Shown: piece by piece, positions 1 through 5,183 of the stretch
How positions within the stretch are numbered: position 1 is the stretch's first letter
How the letters are laid out: every line of letters starts with the position of its first letter
NCBI GenBank assembly: GCA_030639555.1
Contig: DAOWCM010000163.1
Location: 1-5,183 of the forward strand
Source: Candidatus Eiseniibacteriota bacterium
Lineage (GTDB): Bacteria > Joyebacterota > Joyebacteria > Joyebacterales > Joyebacteraceae
Direction of reading: 5' to 3'
Length of the DNA stretch: 5,183 nucleotides
Program-made: the position numbers and the translations under genes
Notes under the pieces: generated by a model
Told to the model about the DNA's origin: nothing
Database searches by the model: none
Seen by the model: the letters and a program-made list of their open reading frames with translations, nothing else

Positions 1-920
1 ACGTCGATCTCGCCCTCTCCCGCGCCCGGCGTTGCCGTCAGGCCCGTCGGTGCGGAGGGAGACAGGTCGGTCGCGACGGCCGAATGCGGCGCGCTCCAGC
101 CGCTCCAGTTGTTGTTGTCGTCGACGGCGCGCACACGGTACCAGTAGGTCTCTCCCGGCGTCAGTCCCGTGTCCGAGTACGAAGCTGAGGCGACGCTGAC
201 CTCCGTCGGAGTCGGGAACCCGACGTCGGTGTCCCGCTCAAGCAGGTAGTGGTTGATGTCGGATTCCGGGTTCGGGTCCCAGACCACGTCGATCTCGCCT
301 TCGTTGACACCTGGCACCGCCACGAGTCCCGTCGGCGTCGACGGGTCGAGGTCCAGAGCCACGGCGGAGTCCACGTTGCTCGGCCCGCTCTCATTCGTCC
401 CGGCGTCGATGGCGAACACACGATAGTAGTAGAGCTCCCCAGGCGTCAGACCGGAGTCGGTGTAGTACGCGTTCGTCGTGAGGAACGATGTCGAGCCCGA
501 GAATCCGGGGTTCGACGCGCGCTCGAGCCGGTACTGCACAACGTCGGGCTCGGGGTTCGTGTTCCAGACGATATCTACTTCACCCTCTCCCGACCCCGTG
601 GTGGCGTTCAGTCCCATCGGTGCGGAAGGAGGCAGGTCCGTAGCGACCGCCGAGTCCGTCGCGCTCGGGTCGCTCTCGTTCGCGCCTTCATCAACCGCGA
701 ACACACGGTAGTAGTATGTGTCGCCAGGCACCAGCCCTGAGTCGTCGTAGTAGGTGTTGGCCGTCGTGAACGAGGAGGGACTCGAGAAGCTCGGATTGTC
801 GTCCCGCTCGAGACGGTAGTAATCAAGGTCCGGCTCCGAGTTTGCGTCCCAGCTGACGTCTATCTCGCCCTCTCCTGTGCCCGGGACGGCGCCAAGGCCG
901 GTGGGCGCATCGGGCGGCAG
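1..920 (-). repeat. Tandem fibronectin type III repeats, 95-residue (285-bp) period, 3 full copies plus a partial fourth
   Basis: These lie inside the protease gene. Copies occupy residues 637-731 (920-636), 732-826 (635-351), 827-921 (350-66) and 922 onward (65-1, cut). Each opens with L-x-P-x-x-P-x-G-L, followed by EGE(I/V)D(V/I)xW, Y-x-LER, (S/T)GLxPGxxYxYRVxA(V/I)D and SAVAxD, which is the FN3 sandwich with its conserved Trp and Tyr. The copies align without any gap; copies 1 and 2 share about 60 of 95 residues by eye. FN3 arrays on secreted bacterial enzymes usually act as spacers or bind carbohydrate or protein partners; which applies here cannot be told. Confidence 0.93.
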
Positions 921-2828
921 GTCGGAACCCGCGCCGCCGAAGTTCGTGACGACGGAGAAATCCTGGTTGGCCTCGGGCATGACGGTCGCCGTCACGCGGA
1001 TGGTCCACGTGCCCGGCGCCGGAGAGACCACCTCCACCTGCTCGACATTGTTGAGGTGGTCGGGACCCGTCGTGGCAGCCCAGCTCGGGTTACCAGGGTC
1101 CAGCACCCACGGGTAGTAGCTCCCTCCACCCGGCGCCTCCAGCTCGAGGTCGAGGTCGTTGACGAGCATGATCCCACCTGCGCCGTAGTCGCCTTCGAAG
1201 TCGTCCCAGACCAGCGTGACCTTGAGGTCCGCGCCCGCGGTCACGTCGATGGTGTACTCCCACATCTCCGCCGGCGAGAGTGTGTCCTCTTTGATGAGGT
1301 CGTAGGCGCCATTGTCGGCCCGGATGATGTCTACGGTGTTCTGGATGTTGACGCGGCCGTAACCGAACTGGAAGTCCGGTCCGACGTTGCCCTGGTCCTC
1401 GGCCCCCTGGATCAGCAGCGCCTTCACCGTCGACGGCCAGGCCTCACCGCCGAACTTGTCGATGTAGTCCTCCGTCAGAACAGCGACGCAGCCGGATACG
1501 GCCGGGGCCGAGAATGACGTGCCGCACGAAGTGCTTCTGTAGTTGTTGTTCGTGTATGTGGTCGTTATGCCCTCGTAGCTCTTGCAGCCGGGCGCGACGA
1601 TGTCGGGCTTGAGGCGCCCATCGAGCGTCGGTCCCATGCTGCTGTAGTAGCTCAGGTTGTCATCGTCCGCGTCGTTGCTGCCGACGACTATCGCGTTCTT
1701 CGCGGTCGAGCCCGGCCCGGGAATCGTCCCGTAGGGGTAGTTGGGGATGGCCCACGCGCAGTCCGAGCAGTCGCCGTCGTTGCCCGCGGAGAAGACGACG
1801 CTGATCTTCTTGCCCTGGCTGCCACGGACGAGCTTGTCGAAGTTCTGACTCCAGTCATCGTACTCGCCGTAGTACTCGCAGTAGTCCGGGCACAGACCCC
1901 AGCTCCACGAGTTCTGCGAGAGGATGATGTCGTAGTTGGAGATGGCGTGGCTGTGCTCGCTGTCCATGTTCCCGATATCGCTGGGCCAGCTGTAGGAGGC
2001 GATATCCACGCCCGGAGCCACGCCCGCCCACTGATTGGCGTAGCCACCGTAGACCGTGCTGCGGGTGCCGTCACCGGCCATCACGCCGCAGACCTGCGCG
2101 GGGTGACTGCCTATCGAGGAACCGTCCCCCACCGTGAGCCTGCTGTTGTAGTCGTCGTGGTTCGTGGCCGCCGACCCGTTGTCCCACATGCCGGCCGTTA
2201 CGCCAGCTCCACTGAGGTTGTAGGGCGCATTCTGGACCTCGTCGGCGTTGATGTTGTCGCGGATCTCATCGTTGTTCTCGATCTTCTCCGGACGCGGGCC
2301 CATCACGTACTTGACGATGTCCTCGGCCGCGAGTTCGAGCACGTCGCTCTCGAGAAGCAACGTGAATGAGTTCTTGTCCTGGTCGATGACCTGACCGTGG
2401 GCGGACAGTACGGGTTCAGCATCGGTCACGTCGTCGTACACGAAGGCGCGTACGACGTCCCGACCCACGGCGCTCCGCGCTATCTTGTCGTCCGCCCGAA
2501 GCGCGAACACCGCCCGCACGACGCCCGGGTCGAGCGACTGCACGGCCCCTCCCCTCACGTGCGCGGTCCAGGCGTAGTTCGGGATGTAGTCGAGCAAAGT
2601 GATGCCGGCTTGAGCGAGCTCCTCACGCTCGGCCACGGTCGGGACCTCATAGAACTGGATGACGAGATGAGAGTCCAGGGCTCGGGCCACGCGGACTTTC
2701 TCGGGCACGTAGCTTCGACTCTCGAGAACCAGTTCGTATCGCTCGGCTGCGAAGCCGGACGACGCCGATACAAGAACCGCCGCGGCACCGATAACAAGCG
2801 CCGTGATTGACAGGACGGACCTTCTCAT
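1..2828 (-). CDS. Secreted S8 (subtilisin-like) serine peptidase with KP-43-type beta domain and tandem FN3 repeats, 3' end cut by window
   Basis: The reading frame is open for 942 codons from the ATG at 2828 to the left edge, so the C-terminus is missing. The start is set by GGAGG seven bases upstream and by a clear signal peptide: MRRS, a hydrophobic core at about 5-22, and cleavage near Ala27/Ala28. Residues 29 to about 190 look like an S8 inhibitory propeptide (DSHLVIQFYEVP, then a helix and LLDYIPNYAW). The catalytic domain covers about 200-505. Its triad is Asp216 (GMWDNG), His242 (SHPAQVCG) and Ser438 (CGTSFSAPA), with oxyanion-hole Asn350 in SAGNDG, so it should be active. Residues about 515-632 match the C-terminal jelly-roll of KP-43-like proteases (LVNDLDLEL at 555-563; DHLNNVEQV at 590-598). 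FN3 repeats start at 637. All eight cysteines lie between 247 and 447. The expected role is extracellular or surface proteolysis; the substrate is unknown. A C-terminal sorting domain beyond the edge is likely but not seen. It has its own promoter and is not operonic with the gene upstream. Confidence 0.95.
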   Translation of the reverse strand, partial: MRRSVLSITALVIGAAAVLVSASSGFAAERYELVLESRSYVPEKVRVARALDSHLVIQFYEVPTVAEREELAQAGITLLDYIPNYAWTAHVRGGAVQSLDPGVVRAVFALRADDKIARSAVGRDVVRAFVYDDVTDAEPVLSAHGQVIDQDKNSFTLLLESDVLELAAEDIVKYVMGPRPEKIENNDEIRDNINADEVQNAPYNLSGAGVTAGMWDNGSAATNHDDYNSRLTVGDGSSIGSHPAQVCGVMAGDGTRSTVYGGYANQWAGVAPGVDIASYSWPSDIGNMDSEHSHAISNYDIILSQNSWSWGLCPDYCEYYGEYDDWSQNFDKLVRGSQGKKISVVFSAGNDGDCSDCAWAIPNYPYGTIPGPGSTAKNAIVVGSNDADDDNLSYYSSMGPTLDGRLKPDIVAPGCKSYEGITTTYTNNNYRSTSCGTSFSAPAVSGCVAVLTEDYIDKFGGEAWPSTVKALLIQGAEDQGNVGPDFQFGYGRVNIQNTVDIIRADNGAYDLIKEDTLSPAEMWEYTIDVTAGADLKVTLVWDDFEGDYGAGGIMLVNDLDLELEAPGGGSYYPWVLDPGNPSWAATTGPDHLNNVEQVEVVSPAPGTWTIRVTATVMPEANQDFSVVTNFGGAGSDLPPDAPTGLGAVPGTGEGEIDVSWDANSEPDLDYYRLERDDNPSFSSPSSFTTANTYYDDSGLVPGDTYYYRVFAVDEGANESDPSATDSAVATDLPPSAPMGLNATTGSGEGEVDIVWNTNPEPDVVQYRLERASNPGFSGSTSFLTTNAYYTDSGLTPGELYYYRVFAIDAGTNESGPSNVDSAVALDLDPSTPTGLVAVPGVNEGEIDVVWDPNPESDINHYLLERDTDVGFPTPTEVSVASASYSDTGLTPGETYWYRVRAVDDNNNWSGWSAPHSAVATDLSPSAPTGLTATPGAGEGEID

Positions 2829-2835
2829 GGCGGAA

Positions 2836-2840
2836 CCTCC
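2836..2840 (-). promoter_or_regulatory. Shine-Dalgarno site of the S8 peptidase
   Basis: On the minus strand GGAGG lies seven bases before the ATG at 2828. It is a canonical match to the 16S rRNA 3' end and fixes the start codon together with the signal peptide. Confidence 0.85.
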
Positions 2841-2969
2841 GTGACGACTCCCTAGGCGCCAGCTGAACGGTGCACATGCCGGCGACGATGTGGAACGCTC
2901 GCAGAAGCAAACAGGGGTGTGGACACGACGACGCACGGCCGTCGCATTCACCACCCCCACTGGTACCAC

Positions 2970-2998
2970 ATTATAGCACATTTTCCTGAGGTCGTCAA
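2970..2998 (-). promoter_or_regulatory. Near-perfect sigma-70-type promoter for the S8 peptidase
   Basis: On the minus strand TTGACG (2998-2993) is followed after exactly 17 bases by TATAAT (2975-2970). This is 5/6 and 6/6 to the housekeeping consensus with optimal spacing, in an AT-rich patch that stands out from the GC-rich surroundings. The predicted transcript start is near 2963, giving a leader of about 135 nt. The -35 box begins within the tail of the preceding gene's terminator. Confidence 0.85.
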
Positions 2999-3037
2999 TA
3001 AAGAGCCGCAAGCGACGATGGGCACTACGCCGGCTCT
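2997..3037 (-). terminator. Probable intrinsic terminator of the rubredoxin/glutamate-synthase-like gene
   Basis: Starting 4 bases after the TAG stop, the minus strand has AGAGCCG (3037-3031) and its exact complement CGGCTCT (3008-3002), followed by TTATT. The stem is 7 bp; the 22-base loop is long but can form inner GCG/CGC pairing. The T-run is short and interrupted, so efficiency is uncertain. Its last bases are also the first bases of the next promoter's -35 box. Confidence 0.6.
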
Positions 3038-3041
3038 GTCC

Positions 3042-4529
3042 CTACACGTGCTCGATAGCCGTGTGCTTCGACATCTCGCGAGAGTCCGTGCACAGGTCAC
3101 TGACCGACAGGCCGTGGACATCGTCGTTCCCCGTCATTCTGGCGAAGTCCATGAGCTCTCTGTTCGAGACGCACAGGAAGTTCTCGAGCTTCCTGGCCGA
3201 GATGTCCGTCCGCAGCCTGGCCCTGAGCACCGGGTCCTGAGTCGTCACACCGACCGGGCACTTCCCCGTGTCGCAGAGCCTGTACTGCTGGCAGGCCGCC
3301 GCCATCAGTGCCGAAGTACCGATGGCTATGGCGTCCGCCCCCATGGCGAGGGCCTTCGCGAAGTCGGAGGAGACCCGGAGCCCACCCGTGATCACGAGCG
3401 AGATGTCAGAGGCGCCCTTCTCGTCGAGGAACTTCCTCGCGCGGTGGAGAGCATAGATAGTCGGAACGGCCGCGGCGAGTTTGATGTACTTCGGGGACGC
3501 GGCGGTCGCCCCGGCCCGGCCGTCGATCGTGATGAAGTCCGGTGCCGCATGAACGGCAACCTCGAGATCTGCTTCGATGCTCCCGGCTGCCAGTTTGATG
3601 CCTATCGGCCGCCCGCCGGATGCCTCCCGCAACCAGTCGACCTTATGTCTGAGGTCGTCCGGCGTGCTCACGTCGCGGAAACGGGCGGGACTCACGATGT
3701 CCGTGCCCTCGGGGAACCCCCTGATGGCGGCGATCTCGCTCGTTACCTTCTCGGCAGGCAGGTGACCTCCCATGCCCGGCTTCGCCGACTGGCCTATCTT
3801 GATCTCGATGGCATCGGACGCCCTCAGGTTCTCCGGGCTTACGCTGTACTCGTTGGGCACGTACTCGAAGATGTACTTGTAGGCGCACTCCCGTTCCTGC
3901 TCCAAGATGCCACCCTCTCCGGAACAGGTAGCCGTCCGTGATGCCGCGCTCCCCTTCGCCAGGGCGACCTTCATCTCCTTCGAGAGTGCACCGAACGACA
4001 TGTGCGTGACGTATACCGGCATGTCGATCTCGAGCGGTTTCTTCGCTGCAGGCCCGATCACGGTCTTCGTGTTCACCGGCTCGTCCGCGTTCAGGGGCAT
4101 CTTCGCGAGTTGGGCGCCCTTGATCAGAATCTCGTCCCACGAGGGAACCAGGATCGTAGTGCGCATGGGCTCCACTATGGATTCACCGCTCGCGGACATC
4201 CTGTGTATGTCCGCCATGTGAGTCTCGTACTCATCTTCCTGGCGGCGCCACTCACCGAGATAACCCTCGGTCTCGGAAACCTTGGTGTGCGTGATGTGGA
4301 TGGTGGTCGTGCTGCCGTCACGCGCGACCGTTTCCTCCACATTGACGGTCTCGGCCTCCTCCTCCTCGGAGACAGGCAGCAGATGGGTCCTGTCGGAGAG
4401 GCAGATGGGGCACTGCCATCCCTCTGGAAAGTCTTCGAGTTCGGTCCCAGGCTTCACACCGGTTACGGAGTCTCCGCGCTCCGTGTCGTACTCGAAGACC
4501 TTGCAGACGTCGCATCTGAATCGTGCCAT
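3042..4529 (-). CDS. Rubredoxin domain fused to FMN-binding glutamate-synthase-like protein
   Basis: This complete gene encodes 495 residues. The start at 4529 is chosen because the rubredoxin domain begins at once (MARFRCDVC); an upstream in-frame ATG at 4592 would add 21 residues unlike the family. Residues 1-50 are a rubredoxin fold: Cys6-x2-Cys9, Tyr14, PGT (27-29), GWQCPIC with Cys40 and Cys43, binding one Fe. An acidic linker (54-70) leads to a glutamate-synthase FMN barrel (about 115-445), with SFGALS (178-183), GEGG (204-207), IKIGQSAKPGMGGHLP (243-258), IDGRAGATAASP (335-346) and GG (382-383). Cys413-x5-Cys419-x4-Cys424 has the 3Fe-4S spacing of GltB. The N-terminal glutamine amidotransferase and C-terminal GXGXG domains of full GltB are absent, so it corresponds to the short archaeal-type synthase domain. 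It may make glutamate from 2-oxoglutarate and ammonia, with rubredoxin passing electrons to FMN. It could instead be a relative such as the FMN subunit of N-methylglutamate synthase; the exact reaction is not established. Expected to be cytoplasmic. Confidence 0.93.
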   Translation of the reverse strand: MARFRCDVCKVFEYDTERGDSVTGVKPGTELEDFPEGWQCPICLSDRTHLLPVSEEEEAETVNVEETVARDGSTTTIHITHTKVSETEGYLGEWRRQEDEYETHMADIHRMSASGESIVEPMRTTILVPSWDEILIKGAQLAKMPLNADEPVNTKTVIGPAAKKPLEIDMPVYVTHMSFGALSKEMKVALAKGSAASRTATCSGEGGILEQERECAYKYIFEYVPNEYSVSPENLRASDAIEIKIGQSAKPGMGGHLPAEKVTSEIAAIRGFPEGTDIVSPARFRDVSTPDDLRHKVDWLREASGGRPIGIKLAAGSIEADLEVAVHAAPDFITIDGRAGATAASPKYIKLAAAVPTIYALHRARKFLDEKGASDISLVITGGLRVSSDFAKALAMGADAIAIGTSALMAAACQQYRLCDTGKCPVGVTTQDPVLRARLRTDISARKLENFLCVSNRELMDFARMTGNDDVHGLSVSDLCTDSREMSKHTAIEHV

Positions 4530-4535
4530 TAGGCG

Positions 4536-4542
4536 CCCCCCC
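4536..4542 (-). promoter_or_regulatory. Run of seven G as probable ribosome-binding site of the rubredoxin/glutamate-synthase-like gene
   Basis: The only purine-rich Shine-Dalgarno-like stretch before the ATG at 4529 is GGGGGGG, six bases upstream. It can pair with the anti-Shine-Dalgarno CCUCC using a G-U wobble. It is weaker than the GGAGG of the neighbouring protease, but its spacing supports the chosen start. Confidence 0.4.
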
Positions 4543-4621
4543 GGAGGTTGAGTTGCCCAGCCCCTGCGTGATATGGGCGATGTGCGGTACACGAACGCCG
4601 CCAGCCTGCACCCACCCGGCG

Positions 4622-4650
4622 AGTATCATACGGGTGTGGGTGCTGGTCAA
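4622..4650 (-). promoter_or_regulatory. Probable sigma-70-type promoter of the rubredoxin/glutamate-synthase-like gene
   Basis: On the minus strand TTGACC (4650-4645) and GATACT (4627-4622) are 17 bases apart, 5/6 and 4/6 to consensus. An overlapping TATGAT (4630-4625) is an alternative -10 with a poor 14-base spacer. The predicted start is near 4615, giving a leader of about 85 nt. Its place after a strong terminator and before the gene supports a separate transcription unit. Confidence 0.6.
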
Positions 4651-4738
4651 GCGGCGTTGTCGAGGAACCGGGCCGACCATCCCCCGCCGCAGCGAGCACG
4701 TACGCTCCAGCCAGCCATCCGGGCACGCTGGACGCAGA

Positions 4739-4770
4739 AAGGGCCCCCGGGATCTCTCCCGGGGGCCCTC
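4739..4770 (-). terminator. Strong intrinsic terminator of the upstream FlgD-tailed gene
   Basis: The arms 4741-4752 and 4757-4768 (GGGCCCCCGGGA and its exact complement) form a 12-bp, almost wholly G-C stem with a 4-base loop. On the minus strand it can be extended by an A-T and a G-T pair and runs into TTTCT. It lies about 50 bases after the stop codon at 4820. On the plus strand no T-run follows, so it is oriented for the minus-strand gene. Confidence 0.88.
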
Positions 4771-4819
4771 ATAAGCTAGCTAGTTACGGCCACTCAGAGT
4801 CGACCGAGCGGGGCGCTTC

Positions 4820-5183
4820 CTACCTGAGCAATGCCGCCTTCTTCCAGAACGACTCGGGTCCCGCGCGGTAGCGGACGAAGTAGACGCCGGAAGCCAGCGA
4901 CTGACCGCGGTCGTTCCGTCCATCCCAGGTGATGCTGTGTGGACCGGCCTCGCGCTCAGCGTCCACGAGCACCCGCACCTGGCGGCCGTCGACGTCGAAG
5001 ACCGTGATGCTCACGCGCCCCTTCTTGGCCAACGAGTAGTGGACCGGGGTCACAGGGTTGAAGGGGTTCGGGAAGTTCTGGCCGAGGCTGTAGACGTGCT
5101 TGATCTCATCATCCACACCCGTGGTCACGTCCACGCCAACCGTCCCCTCCGCGATGAACACCGGCGGGGCCTTCCCCTGCGCC
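4820..5183 (-). CDS. C-terminal end of a secreted protein with FlgD-like / T9SS type A-like sorting domain (5' end outside window)
   Basis: The frame is open from the right edge to the TAG at 4822-4820, showing the last 120 residues. A GTG at 5161 is only an internal Val: the frame stays open upstream and the N-terminus is missing. The visible part starts with a Pro-containing stretch and an acidic linker (VDDEIK). It then has the diagnostic tail: QNFPNPFNP (35-43), a YSLAKKGRVSITVFD strand pair, GRQVRVL, AGPHSITWDGRNDRGQ, SGVYFVRYRAG and a final KKAALLR. This is the FlgD-Ig-like fold of about 85 residues that ends many secreted proteins in FCB-group and candidate-phylum bacteria, where it is annotated as a type IX secretion sorting domain. 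The enzyme or binding part it carries lies outside the window, so the function is unknown. The gene ends about 50 bp before a strong terminator. Confidence 0.9.
   Translation of the reverse strand, partial: AQGKAPPVFIAEGTVGVDVTTGVDDEIKHVYSLGQNFPNPFNPVTPVHYSLAKKGRVSITVFDVDGRQVRVLVDAEREAGPHSITWDGRNDRGQSLASGVYFVRYRAGPESFWKKAALLR

Noticed and set aside
1..920. 285-bp periodicity as a CRISPR or non-coding satellite repeat
   Set aside because: The repeats are in frame, encode FN3 domains and diverge at the DNA level as coding repeats do; there are no short identical repeats with unique spacers.
249..2369. Several 130-165 codon plus-strand frames opposite the protease (249-740, 1056-1517, 1947-2369)
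   Set aside because: They are antisense shadows of the continuous protease frame, with low-complexity Arg/Val-rich products and no domain motif.
2919..3941. 340-codon plus-strand open frame antisense to the glutamate-synthase-like gene
   Set aside because: Its product resembles no family, is rich in Arg, Val and Pro as expected from the reverse complement of a GC-rich gene, and overlaps a strand with clear conserved motifs, its own promoter and its own terminator.
3643..4140. 165-codon minus-strand frame overlapping the glutamate-synthase-like gene
   Set aside because: It is the +1-type shadow of the real frame, Arg/Gly/Glu-rich and without motifs; the real frame is intact across this stretch, so it is not a frameshift remnant.
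4530..4592. Upstream ATG at 4592 as the start of the rubredoxin fusion
   Set aside because: The 21 extra residues are unlike the family, and the rubredoxin domain begins directly at the ATG at 4529.
4739..4770. Hairpin as a bidirectional terminator or a mobile-element end
   Set aside because: Only the minus-strand side has a T-run, no plus-strand gene needs it, and there is no transposase or target-site duplication.
5159..5161. GTG at 5161 as the start of a 113-residue protein
   Set aside because: The frame stays open to the window edge and the visible part is only a C-terminal domain, so this is an internal Val codon.

Overview
This is a GC-rich bacterial window holding three protein genes, all on the minus strand: one complete and two cut by the window edges. 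Read in transcription order (high to low coordinates) they are: (1) the last 120 codons of a secreted protein ending in a FlgD-like / type IX-type C-terminal domain (5183-4820); (2) a complete 495-residue protein joining an N-terminal rubredoxin domain to an FMN and iron-sulfur glutamate-synthase-like core (4529-3042); (3) the first 942 codons of a large exported subtilisin-like (S8) protease with a KP-43-type beta domain followed by tandem fibronectin type III repeats, running off the left edge (2828-1). No RNA gene, mobile element, CRISPR array or plus-strand gene can be supported.

Each gene looks like its own transcription unit. Gene 1 is followed by a very strong hairpin terminator (about 4739-4770). 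Gene 2 has a plausible sigma-70-type promoter (4622-4650, about 85-nt leader) and a hairpin terminator (2997-3037). Gene 3 has an almost perfect consensus promoter (TTGACG, 17 bp, TATAAT; 2970-2998), a leader of about 135 nt and a clean GGAGG ribosome-binding site. The terminator of gene 2 and the -35 box of gene 3 share bases. The gap 4530-4819 (290 bp) holds the terminator and the gene 2 promoter; I see nothing else in it. The gap 2829-3041 holds the terminator, the gene 3 promoter and the leader.

Organism (inference): a FlgD-like tail with the QNFPNPFNP motif, together with FN3-decorated secreted proteases, is typical of the FCB superphylum and allied candidate phyla. The high GC, the classical sigma-70 promoters and the strong Shine-Dalgarno site argue against Bacteroidota proper and suit a high-GC lineage such as Candidatus Eisenbacteria or Krumholzibacteriota. 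The window alone cannot settle this.

Functionally, genes 1 and 3 belong to the cell-surface or secreted protein set, whereas gene 2 is a cytoplasmic redox enzyme. I see no evidence that the three form one system. The most notable points are the rubredoxin fusion with an altered FMN-site loop, the eight cysteines confined to the protease catalytic domain, the exact 95-residue FN3 periodicity, and the terminator/promoter overlap.
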